Of a DNA stretch of 64,000 bases, positions 42,089 through 51,166 are shown piece after piece. The number at the start of each line of letters is the position of its first letter. Position 1 is the first letter of the stretch. Source of the stretch: Neobacillus niacini NBRC 15566. Lineage in GTDB: Bacteria; Bacillota; Bacilli; Bacillales; Cytobacillaceae. The stretch lies in assembly GCF_001591505.1 (NCBI RefSeq), contig NZ_BCVA01000004.1, positions 220,688-284,687 of the forward strand, written 5' to 3'. The notes under the pieces are model-generated. The model searched no databases. It saw only the letters and a program-made list of their open reading frames with translations, and had not been told where the DNA came from. Both the position numbers and the translations under genes were made by a program.

Positions 42089-43051
42089 ATGAAATCATTG
42101 ATAACGATTCTACTACTATTCATTGCAGCTAGTGGTACTATTTTTCTCTTATTAGTAAGTTTTGTAGAAAAGAGAAGGATTAAGCAAAGAATAAACGAGT
42201 TTTTACCTTCTCCAGAGCAAATAAAAGTTCCAAATGAACGCCAAAAGAAGTCATCTGTCAGTAATCAGTTAGTAAAAAAAATGGCCGCTATTTTCAAGAA
42301 TGTTCAATTTAATGAAAGTACAGAAAAGCTGTTGCTCGAAGCAGGCAGTAAATTGAAACCCGAAGATTTTTTTGCGCTTAGGCTTCTCACTTCTGCAGGC
42401 ACTGGTTTATTAGGATTACTTTTAGGAATACCATGGTATCTTAATATGGTTTTAGTATTCATTGGCTTTGCAATACCTAAAATTGTTTTGAAACGTAAAA
42501 GAAAGAAACGTTTGGCATTTGTAAACTATCAATTGATTGAAGTGTTGGGAATGATGGCAAATTCTATGCGGGCAGGGTTTAGCTTTATGCAGGCCATGCA
42601 GTTGGTTGGAAAAGAAATACCTGACCCACTAGGTCCTGAATTTGAGCGGGTAATCCGCCAGGCGGGATTAGGGGTTTCCTTGGAAGATGTGTTCGAAGAA
42701 ATGGAGAAACGCCTGCCAAATAAGGAACTAGAAGTTGTTATTCGGGCTATCCTTGCTCAAAGAAGGAGCGGGGGCAACCTGGCTGAACTGCTGGAAACCA
42801 TGGAAGAAACAATCAGAGGAAGAGTTCGAATTCTTGAAGAATTGAATACACTTACTGCGCAGGGCAGAATGTCTTCTTGGATTATTACGTTACTCCCAGT
42901 TGGTTTAGGATTGTACTTAGCATTGGTAAACCGTGAATATTTTTCACCAATGCTTGAGCACCCATTGGGTTGGATGATGTTATTCCTTGCCTCTGTTTCT
43001 ATTATCATTGGCTGGGTGGTTATTCAAAAAATCATCCGAATTGAGGTGTAA
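42089..43051 (+). CDS. tadB: Tad membrane platform protein TadB
   Basis: 320 residues. N-terminal and two C-terminal membrane helices around a type II secretion F-like cytoplasmic domain (LGMMANSMRAGFSFMQAMQL and RSGGNLAELLETMEETIRGR). Forms the inner-membrane platform with TadC. ATG at 42089 has GGGAGTGG upstream; the start at 42065 would lie in cpaF. Confidence 0.9.
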   Translation: MKSLITILLLFIAASGTIFLLLVSFVEKRRIKQRINEFLPSPEQIKVPNERQKKSSVSNQLVKKMAAIFKNVQFNESTEKLLLEAGSKLKPEDFFALRLLTSAGTGLLGLLLGIPWYLNMVLVFIGFAIPKIVLKRKRKKRLAFVNYQLIEVLGMMANSMRAGFSFMQAMQLVGKEIPDPLGPEFERVIRQAGLGVSLEDVFEEMEKRLPNKELEVVIRAILAQRRSGGNLAELLETMEETIRGRVRILEELNTLTAQGRMSSWIITLLPVGLGLYLALVNREYFSPMLEHPLGWMMLFLASVSIIIGWVVIQKIIRIEV

Positions 43052-43052
43052 T

Positions 43053-43985
43053 ATGTTAGATATTATTCTATTAATTTTACTGGCCGGGTTTGCGACCTCA
43101 CTTATAGCAGCTATTTTGCTAACCATTTTTAAAAAGCAAATTGCCTTTACCGAACGGGTAAACAAATTTTTTTCAGAACCACAAAAAAAGCAGACAGAAG
43201 AATCCCTAGAGGACAAAAATAGAAAAAGTATAAAAATAGCTATGGAGACCTATTGGAATAAAGGAACCGAACTGTTATATAAAAGGGTTTCCGCAGCGGA
43301 GAGGAAAAAATTAGATTTGCTTCTTAGAGATGCTGGCTACCCTTTTAAATCTGCCATTGATTTTAGGTTGTTCCAAATTGTCCTTAGTTTAGGTTTATGT
43401 TTACCGATTTTCTTTTTTGTTCTTCCTAGTTCAGATAACAAACTGTTAACCTGGGTTATGATGTTAACATTGATAATGTTAGGCTTTAGATTTCCAATCT
43501 TCTACCTCGGTAAGAAAAAGACCGCAAGAATCAAAGCCATTAATGTCTCTATGGCAGATTTCTTTGATACCGTAAATCTATTGCTTGAGGCTGGAATGGG
43601 GCTAGATTTGGCCCTGCTTGAAGTTTCGAAAAAGATTAAAGGACCACTAGCCGATGAATTTATACAAACTTTAGAAGATATGAAGCTAGGAAAATCAAGA
43701 AGAGAAGCCTTTTATGCCCTTCGAAAACGTGTACCATCTGATTCCTTCCAAAGCATTATAACCTCACTAATCCAGGCAGATCAACTCGGAATTGGCATGG
43801 CAAAAGTGTTAGGAAACTTAACAGTACGTATCCGTGAACAGCGACGAGAAGCTGCCCGTGAGCAGGCGATGAAAGCACCCGTTAAAATGCTTTTTCCAAT
43901 GGTGTTTTTCATTTTTCCGTCATTATTTATTGTAATTTTAGGACCGTTGGCAATTACGCTGATCACAAAAGGACTAGGCGGCTGA
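43053..43985 (+). CDS. tadC: Tad membrane platform protein TadC
   Basis: 310 residues, paralogous to TadB with a T2SF domain (ADFFDTVNLLLEAGMGLDLA, then QADQLGIGMAKVLGNLTVRI) and membrane helices near residues 1-22, 105-150 and 285-307. Start at 43053 is set by TTGAGGTG over the tadB stop codon. Last structural gene of the operon. Confidence 0.9.
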   Translation: MLDIILLILLAGFATSLIAAILLTIFKKQIAFTERVNKFFSEPQKKQTEESLEDKNRKSIKIAMETYWNKGTELLYKRVSAAERKKLDLLLRDAGYPFKSAIDFRLFQIVLSLGLCLPIFFFVLPSSDNKLLTWVMMLTLIMLGFRFPIFYLGKKKTARIKAINVSMADFFDTVNLLLEAGMGLDLALLEVSKKIKGPLADEFIQTLEDMKLGKSRREAFYALRKRVPSDSFQSIITSLIQADQLGIGMAKVLGNLTVRIREQRREAAREQAMKAPVKMLFPMVFFIFPSLFIVILGPLAITLITKGLGG

Positions 43986-44000
43986 GTTGGGAGTGATTTG

Positions 44001-44339
44001 ATGGATGGAAGTATACTTAAAATATTGAGAATAGAAAAAGGATTATCTTTAAGCAAACTTAGTGAACAAACGGGTATTTCAAAATCATACTTAAGTTTAA
44101 TCGAACGGAATATTCAAAGTAACCCAAGTTTAGAGATACTTGAAAAATTAGCAGAAACGCTTGATGTTGCAGTGGAGGAATTAGTTCGGAGGGAAAAAGA
44201 GGAGAAACCATTATTCTGTAATGGGTCCTTACAAATAAAAAGTAAACTCAAGTTGGAGATTGAATTGTCTGATGATCAATTAACGTCTGAGAAATTAAAT
44301 CAAATCAAGCAATTAATTGAAGCACTTCATTCCGAATAA
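44001..44339 (+). CDS. SinR-like XRE-family repressor of the Tad locus
   Basis: 112 residues. N-terminal helix-turn-helix (about 4-60). The recognition segment SKSYLSLIERNIQSNPSL is very close to that of B. subtilis SinR (AKSYLSSIERNLQTNPSI), which predicts binding to GTTCTYT. The C-terminal part (about 75-112) is a different predicted helical region, possibly for dimer or antagonist contact. Being last in the Tad operon, next to a terminator, suggests autoregulation of pilus genes. ATG at 44001 follows GGGAG by 7 nt. Confidence 0.85.
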   Translation: MDGSILKILRIEKGLSLSKLSEQTGISKSYLSLIERNIQSNPSLEILEKLAETLDVAVEELVRREKEEKPLFCNGSLQIKSKLKLEIELSDDQLTSEKLNQIKQLIEALHSE

Positions 44340-44376
44340 TAATCCGCTCCTAGAGACTGGGAGCGGATTATTTTAT
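44338..44376. terminator. Bidirectional terminator ending the Tad operon
   Basis: 13-bp stem (44338-44350 with 44360-44372), 9-nt loop, then TTTTA; shared with the convergent DUF2085 gene. Confidence 0.82.
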
Positions 44377-45023
44377 AGAGTGAGAGACAGTATCCATTCA
44401 TGTACCATTGATAGTATGGAAAGGAGTGCCAAACTGACAATAATTGAAAAGAAAGACTTAAAACGTCTACTGTGAACAAACTGAAAAAGAAAGGAGGCCA
44501 ATAGACCAAACCATCCGATGATAGAAAAGGCAATAAAACAATCAAGAATTAAATGAGATGGTTGTCCTAAATAAAAGAGTCCGCCCAAAAAGACACTCAC
44601 CAACAGTGGGACTAAAAAATCTATACTGCTGCTTACTACTGATTTACTCTCATAATCAAGCGACCTTTTCGAGAGCAGAGGATAGATAAAATATGGCAAT
44701 ACGAGACCAAAGGAAATACCGGTCAACAATCGCCGTAGATTATTCGATCCGAAAAAGTGTGAGTAGGAACCAAGTCCATCAATTATTAATGGAATAAGCA
44801 ATAATAAAAGAAAAAAGCTTATCTTTACAGTCGGTATCGTAATGCACTGCTTCCTTTTTGTAAAATGCAAATAAATGAATGTAGAAAAAATACCAATATA
44901 AATGCCAGTATCCCTAGCACACACAGCAAGTGCTTCCCCGGAAACAAGGAGCGATCGTTCCTCCAATTGATGACAAATAGCTCTCCCAAAAAAATGCAAT
45001 AATTCATGCAACAAACAAATCAC
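44373..45023 (-). CDS. DUF2085 membrane protein
   Basis: 216 residues, about six membrane helices. The N-terminal CHQLEERSLLVSG...CARDTGIYIGIF pattern is the DUF2085 signature with conserved His, Arg and Cys. Function unknown; a metal-related role has been suggested for this kind of Cys/His pattern but that is speculation. The C-terminal stop lies in the shared terminator. Confidence 0.72.
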   Translation of the reverse strand: MICLLHELLHFFGRAICHQLEERSLLVSGEALAVCARDTGIYIGIFSTFIYLHFTKRKQCITIPTVKISFFLLLLLIPLIIDGLGSYSHFFGSNNLRRLLTGISFGLVLPYFIYPLLSKRSLDYESKSVVSSSIDFLVPLLVSVFLGGLFYLGQPSHLILDCFIAFSIIGWFGLLASFLFQFVHSRRFKSFFSIIVSLALLSILSMVHEWILSLTL

Positions 45024-45036
45024 TCCAATTTAATAG

Positions 45037-45066
45037 GAACCCAATTCAAAAAGATGAATTGGGTTC
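45037..45066. terminator. Hairpin between DUF2085 and small membrane gene
   Basis: GAACCCAATTC (45037-45047) with GAATTGGGTTC (45056-45066), 8-nt loop; weak T-tails on either strand. Confidence 0.5.
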
Positions 45067-45073
45067 TTTCTAG

Positions 45074-45292
45074 TTAATACGTCATAAATGCTGGGACGAT
45101 AGACAAGGCAGAAGCGGCAAACCAGCAAATACAACTCAGTACAATGGAGACAATACCAACGATTAAACAGGTTTTCCCGATAGCTTTCTTGCCTAAGTCT
45201 TGATCATTCATCCAAACAATTCCGAGGATAATGCCCACTACAGGTATAATAAAGGACAAAATGTATAAAAGTGCTCTTTGACCTCCCGACAA
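45074..45292 (-). CDS. Small DUF4190-like membrane protein
   Basis: 72 residues with two membrane helices (about 7-27 and 42-68) joined by a short polar loop (NDQDLGKKAIGKT). Pattern resembles small DUF4190/CD225-like proteins. A strong GGAGGGGAT ribosome site lies upstream on the minus strand. Function unknown. Confidence 0.65.
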   Translation of the reverse strand: MSGGQRALLYILSFIIPVVGIILGIVWMNDQDLGKKAIGKTCLIVGIVSIVLSCICWFAASALSIVPAFMTY

Positions 45293-45536
45293 CTAAATCC
45301 CCTCCGTTTAAAAAAATGCCATACATATTAAATTCCATGCTCTTTGAATATGTATGATTGGAAGAAGAAGATTTTGCCTGTCTATGTATGAAATTTACTC
45401 AAAGTTTCCTGTTACTAAAGTCTGCATTTTTTTCATAAAAGATTGAGACTTAAAAGTAACAATCATGTACTTATTTGTTATAATAAAATTAATACATCGT
45501 ACTTTAAGACATAAAAATGGGGTTTGGTAAATTCAT

Positions 45537-46538
45537 ATGATAAATAAACTAATACAAAGCAGCGGTTTTAAAAGAATTTCTATTTTTGTCTTACTCGCAT
45601 TAGTTCTATATGCATTAAAAGATATGATCAACTTAATTCTATTTACGTTTATTTTCACCTTTTTAATGGATCGGTTAGTAATATTCTTGAACCGAAAGAT
45701 ACCACTTAATCGAAAAATACTTGTGGTTGCATCGTATTCCACTATTGTAGGTCTTCTCTCCTACGGTCTTGTGAAGTATTTACCAATGATTGTTGGTGAA
45801 ATAACCGCATTAATTAAACAAATTACAGCATTCTATACCCAAAAGCATGACAATATTATTTTAAATTATTTGGTTAGCAGACTTGAGGAAATCCAAATTT
45901 CGAATTATTTGGAGAGAGGCTTTACCTTTTTAATTGCCTATTTTACAGATATTAGTACCTTTGGTTTGCAAATCCTTATTGCTCTTTTAATGAGCTTATT
46001 TTACTTATTAGAAAAACCTCGTTTGATAGAATTTACGAAAAAGTTTAAAACAAGTAAAGTTGCTTCAATCTATGCAGAAATAGAATTCTTTTCACTAAAA
46101 TTTGTCGGTACGTTTGGGAAGGTAATCGAAGCGCAATTAATTATTGCGGTCGTTAACTGTATTCTGACTACCATTGCATTATGGATTTTTGGCTTCCCGC
46201 AATTGGGCGGACTGTCCATCATGATTCTATTCTTAGGACTGATTCCTGTTGCAGGGGTAATTATTTCTTTAATTCCACTCGTTATCATAGGGTATAGCAT
46301 CGGCGGAATTATGACTGTGTTATATGTATTTATTGCCATTATGATTATCCATGCAATCGAAGCCTATATTTTGAATCCAAATTTAATGTCATCTAAAACA
46401 AATTTACCGGTTTTCTATACATTCCTAGTATTAATCTTTTCAGAACATTTCTTCGGGGTTTGGGGCTTAATCATTGGTATTCCAGTCTTTGTTTTCATTT
46501 TGGATGTTTTAGAAGTAACAGATCATAAGAAAGTTTAG
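45537..46538 (+). CDS. AI-2E/PerM family transporter
   Basis: 333 residues, eight or so membrane helices and the family region LIAVVNCILTTIALWIFGFPQL ... LIPVAGVIISLIPLVIIGY ... PNLMSSKTNLPVFYTFLVLI. Members range from AI-2 exporters to Na+/H+ exchangers; the substrate here cannot be told. It is followed closely by a small gene of unknown function. Confidence 0.82.
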   Translation: MINKLIQSSGFKRISIFVLLALVLYALKDMINLILFTFIFTFLMDRLVIFLNRKIPLNRKILVVASYSTIVGLLSYGLVKYLPMIVGEITALIKQITAFYTQKHDNIILNYLVSRLEEIQISNYLERGFTFLIAYFTDISTFGLQILIALLMSLFYLLEKPRLIEFTKKFKTSKVASIYAEIEFFSLKFVGTFGKVIEAQLIIAVVNCILTTIALWIFGFPQLGGLSIMILFLGLIPVAGVIISLIPLVIIGYSIGGIMTVLYVFIAIMIIHAIEAYILNPNLMSSKTNLPVFYTFLVLIFSEHFFGVWGLIIGIPVFVFILDVLEVTDHKKV

Positions 46539-46550
46539 AAGGTGATTATA

Positions 46551-46784
46551 ATGAGCGAATGCAAACTGGATCATTCACAGGAAGATGTTAGAAACAAGTA
46601 TGAATCGCAAGAGGCATTTCTTCCTGAAGACATGAAGCTATTATTTGAACAATTTTTCGCCAAGGAACATACACAAGATTTATTAAATGAAGTGTTTCAT
46701 CTGCTAAAGAAATATGACCTCGCTACCGAAGAAGACAGGGATGAGAGAAATAACCGATTATATTTGGTTTTGAAAAACGTTTAA
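46551..46784 (+). CDS. Small uncharacterised acidic protein
   Basis: 77 residues, helical and charged (VRNKYESQEAFLPEDMKLLF...LLNEVFHLLKKYDLAT). ATG at 46551 follows AAGGTGA, 12 nt after the AI-2E gene, so it is probably co-transcribed. No motif recognised; I can give no function. Confidence 0.6.
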   Translation: MSECKLDHSQEDVRNKYESQEAFLPEDMKLLFEQFFAKEHTQDLLNEVFHLLKKYDLATEEDRDERNNRLYLVLKNV

Positions 46785-46790
46785 CAGCTT

Positions 46791-46816
46791 AAACCCCCAG
46801 CAATGGGGGTTTTTTG
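46791..46816 (+). terminator. Terminator after 46784
   Basis: AAACCCCC/GGGGGTTT stem with a 6-nt loop and TTTTTT tail. Confidence 0.85.
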
Positions 46817-46920
46817 TTTTGGAAAAATCTATCTTAATAGGAAAGCGGCTATGTTCATGAAAATCCCTTTTTTTGAAAATAGTAAAGATATCTAAAAAAG
46901 AAGGGGAAAGAAGGGGTACG

Positions 46921-47892
46921 ATGGGAGAATTATTTAGATTATTAAGAAAAGGTAATAAATCTGCATTGGTTGCTGCGATTGTTAACACGATTATTTCCAT
47001 TGCTAAAGGAGTTGCTTATACGTTTACTGGGAACGTAGCAATGTTTGCTGAAACGATGCATAGTCTGGGCGATGCCGCAAACCAGTTTTTTGTTTTTGTA
47101 GGATCTGCCTTAAGCAAAAAGTCACCAACCAATCGCTTCCCAAATGGCTTTGGGCGATTGGTAAACTTAGTCCTATTGGGCGCTGTATTAATCGTTGGTA
47201 TTATGGCTTTTGAAACCATCCGTGAAGGGTATCATCATATTCTTCACCCTGCTGAATCCGAAGGGTTCTTAATTAATGTAGGTGTTCTCGCATTTGCCCT
47301 CATACTGGAGTTATATGTTCTTTATAAGGCAATGAAGGAAGTCATGCATGAAGTTGGTGAACCAGCAAGTGGCCCAAGTGTGTTTTTTAAGAGTTTTGCC
47401 CACCTAGGCAGGGCTAAGCCAGCTACAAAATTAGTGTTCTTGGAAGATTTAGTCGCAACAAGCGGGGGCTTACTCGCGATTTTAGCTGTAGTGATTTCTC
47501 ATTTTACACATATCCATTGGATTGAAGGAGCTGCTTCAATTCTCATTGGTTTAATGATGTTCTTCGTTGTCGGTCGAGTCTTTTTGGATAACGCTGCGGG
47601 TGTTCTTGGCAGGGCAGATGAGGAAATGGAAGAAAAGATCGGTCAATTAGTGATGTCAGACCCTGATGTTAAGGATATCCAAGATCTTGCTGTAATCAAA
47701 GAGGGAGAGGATTTACATGTTGAATTAGAAATTGAAATTGATCCTAGTCTGACTATCGCAGCTGCTGATGATATTAAGGATCGCTTACAAGAGAAAATCA
47801 TGGCAGAAAAAGGTGTTGTCGATGTGACCATTGAGTTTGATGAAGAAGATGGAGTGACGACTTGGAAAAGTGAATCTACAGATAATAAATAA
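46921..47892 (+). CDS. Cation diffusion facilitator family transporter
   Basis: 323 residues. CDF layout: six membrane helices (about 15-215) with metal-site candidates in HSLGDAANQFF (residues 43-53) and in FLEDLVATSGG, and a C-terminal cytoplasmic domain (about 220-310) of the ferredoxin-like metal-sensing type. Probably exports Zn2+, Mn2+ or Fe2+. The first site reads H-x-x-x-D rather than the more common D-x-x-x-D. Start at 46921 is set by AAGGGG; an upstream open frame has no ribosome site. Confidence 0.82.
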   Translation: MGELFRLLRKGNKSALVAAIVNTIISIAKGVAYTFTGNVAMFAETMHSLGDAANQFFVFVGSALSKKSPTNRFPNGFGRLVNLVLLGAVLIVGIMAFETIREGYHHILHPAESEGFLINVGVLAFALILELYVLYKAMKEVMHEVGEPASGPSVFFKSFAHLGRAKPATKLVFLEDLVATSGGLLAILAVVISHFTHIHWIEGAASILIGLMMFFVVGRVFLDNAAGVLGRADEEMEEKIGQLVMSDPDVKDIQDLAVIKEGEDLHVELEIEIDPSLTIAAADDIKDRLQEKIMAEKGVVDVTIEFDEEDGVTTWKSESTDNK

Positions 47893-47922
47893 GATAGGCT
47901 AGCTAAAATAGCAGCCTATCTT
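47891..47922. terminator. Bidirectional terminator CDF/thioesterase
   Basis: AAGATAGGCT (47891-47900) with AGCCTATCTT (47913-47922), T-runs on both sides. Confidence 0.78.
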
Positions 47923-48434
47923 TATTCCCATGGTTTTTCGGTTGTAAAGTAACTCGCAAGTTCCTTACTGTTTTTTCGATGTTCTTTCCGTTTTTCGGCT
48001 CTATCCTTACCTGTTTCAAACAGCTTTTTTTCCTCTTCTGTTTCTGGAATAATACCTGGAACTTTTGTTGGTTTACCATCATCATCCAACGCAACAAAGG
48101 TTAAAAAAGCGGTGGCAGCAATTTTTCGATTACCTGTTATTAGATTTTCTGCAATCACTTTGACGAAAACCTCCATTGAACTCGTTCCTGTATAGGTAAC
48201 GAAAGATTCAATACATACAGAGTCCTGCTGAGTAATCGGACTTAAAAAATCAACAGAGTCTGTCGATGCGGTAACAACTTCTTTTCTTGCATGTCGTACA
48301 GCGGAAATCGAGGCAACCATGTCCATATCACTCATTAACTTGCCCCCAAATAAGGTGTTATGATTGTTTACATCGTTCGGAAAAATTCTGCCTGTTCGAA
48401 CGACTCGTGATTCATTACATGTTTTTGCGTCCAT
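47922..48434 (-). CDS. Acyl-CoA thioesterase (hotdog fold, YkhA-like)
   Basis: 170 residues. Hotdog domain with the acyl-CoA thioester hydrolase signature VNNHNTLFGGKLMSDMD (catalytic Asp/Asn region), DSVDFLSPI and a charged C-terminal tail. Similar to B. subtilis YkhA/BACH enzymes that hydrolyse acyl-CoAs. The internal ATG at 48434 is preferred: GGAGG, which overlaps the first ATG at 48446, sits just before it. Confidence 0.82.
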   Translation of the reverse strand: MDAKTCNESRVVRTGRIFPNDVNNHNTLFGGKLMSDMDMVASISAVRHARKEVVTASTDSVDFLSPITQQDSVCIESFVTYTGTSSMEVFVKVIAENLITGNRKIAATAFLTFVALDDDGKPTKVPGIIPETEEEKKLFETGKDRAEKRKEHRKNSKELASYFTTEKPWE

Positions 48435-48581
48435 TTTTTCCTCCATGACCTAAGATAAATGTATTTTAAACTAGAATTATAATACATAATCATGTAAATG
48501 AAAAAGAATAGAGTTTAGAAATAGAGCGAACAATAAGTAATTATGATAAATTACATATAGGATACAAAGGATGGAGGTTAA

Positions 48582-49403
48582 ATGACTATGCAAAAAGAAA
48601 TTATGCAGACATTAAATGTGAAACCTGAGATTAATCCAAAAGAAGAGATTCAAACTCGAATTCAATTTTTGAAAGACTATTTGTTAAAAACAAAAGCGAA
48701 AGGGTATGTGCTGGGAATTAGCGGTGGACAGGATTCAACGCTTGCTGGACGACTCGTTCAATTGGCAGTCGAAGAACTTCGTCAAGAAGGAACCAATGCA
48801 TTATTTATTGCAGTTCGTTTACCTTATGGAGTTCAGCAGGATGAAGAGGATGCAAAACGTGCCCTAAGCTTCATCCGTGCAGACCGTGAGTATAGTTTCA
48901 ATATACAAGGTGCGGTGGATGCGGTTCAAGCTGAGTATGATTCTGTTACGAATGAAGAGCCTTTAAGTGATTACCACAAAGGAAATGTGAAGGCAAGAAT
49001 GAGAATGATTGCGCAATATGCCTTTGGGGGAATGGAAGGCCTGCTTGTCATCGGTACTGACCATGCAGCTGAAGCTGTTACAGGTTTTTATACCAAATAT
49101 GGTGACGGCGGAGCGGACGTCCTGCCTTTAAGCGGATTAACGAAACGCCAAGGCAAAGCTTTGTTAAAAGAACTAGGTGCAGAGGAGAGGCTTTATTTAA
49201 AAGTACCTACTGCTGATTTACTGGATAAAAAGCCAGGACAAGCGGATGAGACAGAATTAGGCATTACCTATGATGACCTTGATGATTACCTGGAAGGAAA
49301 ACCTGTTTCAAAAGACGTTGCTGAAAAAATTGAACAGCGTTATAAGGCAACAGAACATAAACGTCAGCTGCCAGCTTCTATGTTTGATCAATGGTGGAAG
49401 TAA
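48582..49403 (+). CDS. nadE: NH3-dependent NAD+ synthetase NadE
   Basis: 273 residues, as in B. subtilis. Amidates nicotinic acid adenine dinucleotide. ATP-pyrophosphatase P-loop [15 protein letters not shown] (about residues 46-60), [19 protein letters not shown] segment [15 protein letters not shown], and [17 protein letters not shown]. Ribosome site GGAGG lies 4 nt before ATG 48582 and 10 nt before ATG 48588; the first gives the family N-terminus. Confidence 0.96.
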   Translation: MTMQKEIMQTLNVKPEINPKEEIQTRIQFLKDYLLKTKAKGYVLGISGGQDSTLAGRLVQLAVEELRQEGTNALFIAVRLPYGVQQDEEDAKRALSFIRADREYSFNIQGAVDAVQAEYDSVTNEEPLSDYHKGNVKARMRMIAQYAFGGMEGLLVIGTDHAAEAVTGFYTKYGDGGADVLPLSGLTKRQGKALLKELGAEERLYLKVPTADLLDKKPGQADETELGITYDDLDDYLEGKPVSKDVAEKIEQRYKATEHKRQLPASMFDQWWK

Positions 49404-49405
49404 AG

Positions 49406-49431
49406 AGAAGGGAGTACACCCTTCTTTTTTA
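49406..49431 (+). terminator. Terminator after nadE
   Basis: AGAAGGG (49406-49412) with CCCTTCT (49419-49425) and a TTTTT tail. Confidence 0.85.
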
Positions 49432-49478
49432 TTTGGATCGGTTTTATTAGAATGTTGATTTCCAAGAGTTTGAAAATA

Positions 49479-49584
49479 AACGAAAAAAGTCCGGCTAATT
49501 TAGGGAATACCCATATTTTCATAAGAATAAAGGAGTTTTTTCCGTTTATAGTAGCTGAATCTATGAATTTCGACTAATTTAGGG
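49479..49584. repeat. MITE-like intergenic repeat
   Basis: AAACGAAAAAAGTCC (about 49479-49493) is imperfectly inverted as GGAGTTTTTTCCGTTT (49532-49547), and CTAATTTAGGG occurs twice in direct orientation (49495-49505 and 49574-49584), 79 bp apart. This double symmetry looks like a short non-coding mobile repeat or two fused copies. Confidence 0.4.
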
Positions 49585-49813
49585 CAGTTAATCGGAATAT
49601 CTCCTCTTAAAACATCTTCTTAGGCTCCACTATATACATTAGTAGGAAATTCTCCGTCTATGCATTCTCAAACCTATACACGAGAATTAACAATCAATAA
49701 TTACATAGCCTTCTTTTTTAAAAATTCATAAAAATGATACAATTCACCCGATTATTTTTGCAGGCTGGTTTTATAATTATAGATAAAACCATTGTAAAAA
49801 GGGTGTGGAAAAT

Positions 49814-51016
49814 ATGAGTGAAAAAATGACGGAAACGAAATTTCTTGTCTATACTGTAAGTGCCATTTTATTATTAATGATGGTTCGTATTTTCCTGTCA
49901 CAAATGTATACCATCTATGATCAAAAAAACTATGTAGGCATACATTCCCTGTTAGAGATTGTTTGTATAGCGATATCAGTAACTATATTTCTTTATGGTT
50001 TAAAAAATTTTGGCACAACGAGATCCATTCGTATGCTGCTATTGGCATTTACCTTTTTTGTAGTAGGAATGTTTGATTTATTCCACACTCTTTCATTTAA
50101 AGGAATGCCTTTTTTTATTACAGCTAGTTCCGTTCAAAAAGCAACCTGGTTTTGGATTATAGGAAGGGTCATTCAGTCGATTTTAATGCTCTCCCTCTTA
50201 CTCATTCCAGAAAGAAAAGTAAAAAGGGATTATCGATTCGTATCATTGATTTTTGGAATAAGCCTGACTAGTATTATCGGGTATATAATCTTTGCCTTTG
50301 AAAAGGTTCTTCCCTTGCTGGTGATTGAGGGAAAAGGAACTACTTTATTAAAGAATGGTTTGGAATATGGTGTAAGCTTCATATTATTTATCTCGTTAAT
50401 GGTCTCCCTCTATCAGTATTATCTAGAAAAACAAAACGATAACTTATACTTTGCATTGGCCTTTGTCTTCTTACTATTAACAGAATTAATTTTTACCATT
50501 TATCAAAGTGTTTTTGATTTAGATAATTTCCTAGGACACATTTATAAAGTTTTTGGTTTTTACTTTATATTGAAGGGCTTTTACTTCACTGAATTTATTC
50601 ACACCAACGAACAAGAAGTTGAACAGAAATCCATGTCTAATTATCCCGGATTATTCTTTCGGTTAGAGAAGCAAGTCAGCCAGTATGTTTGTAAAGCCAT
50701 AGATGGTGAATTGACGCAGCGAATATGTTATCACCAAGAAGAAGTCATCGGAAGACCGATATCGGAAATCCTTCCATCCGCGGATGATTCTATAAATAAT
50801 TATTGTCATTTATCGAAGAAGCTTCAAGAAGGTTTCACCTTTGAGATGGTTTTTCAGGATAAGGATTTGTTAATTTCAATAAAATCTTCTGTTGACGAAA
50901 ACGGTCAAGAGGTTATACTCGGAACGGCTATAGACTTGACGGGAGTATTTCCGCGAAGGGTCAATCCAAAGCAAAAAAGGCTAGATGAAAATATAAATTT
51001 CAAAAAAGTAATGTAA
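49814..51016 (+). CDS. Orphan MASE3-PAS membrane sensor
   Basis: 400 residues. MASE3 membrane sensory domain with about seven helices over residues 1-265 (HSLLEIVCIAISVTIFLYGL and FDLFHTLSFKGMPFF are characteristic), then a PAS-like domain (about 280-385; ICYHQEEVIGRPISEILPS). No GGDEF, kinase, EAL or methyl-accepting domain follows, although MASE3 normally sits in front of such outputs. ATG at 49814 has GGGTG 8 nt upstream. It has no co-directional partner next to it. Confidence 0.72.
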   Translation: MSEKMTETKFLVYTVSAILLLMMVRIFLSQMYTIYDQKNYVGIHSLLEIVCIAISVTIFLYGLKNFGTTRSIRMLLLAFTFFVVGMFDLFHTLSFKGMPFFITASSVQKATWFWIIGRVIQSILMLSLLLIPERKVKRDYRFVSLIFGISLTSIIGYIIFAFEKVLPLLVIEGKGTTLLKNGLEYGVSFILFISLMVSLYQYYLEKQNDNLYFALAFVFLLLTELIFTIYQSVFDLDNFLGHIYKVFGFYFILKGFYFTEFIHTNEQEVEQKSMSNYPGLFFRLEKQVSQYVCKAIDGELTQRICYHQEEVIGRPISEILPSADDSINNYCHLSKKLQEGFTFEMVFQDKDLLISIKSSVDENGQEVILGTAIDLTGVFPRRVNPKQKRLDENINFKKVM

Positions 51017-51166
51017 TCAACTCAGGATTACCTTGCTTTTTTTTTGTTTAAAATAATAATTTGAGATAATTTTTCCATTGACTGTGCGGTATGGGACTCT
51101 TATTATTATTACGTTACTATAATAATTATTCGTATTAATCCGCATTACTCGATAGGAGGGTACATC

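Larger units (their letters stand above)
49404..49813. other. 410-bp intergenic region nadE-MASE3 gene
   Basis: Contains the nadE terminator (49406-49431), a MITE-like repeat (49479-49584) and the AT-rich upstream region of the MASE3 gene. No ORF or RNA gene recognised. Confidence 0.5.
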
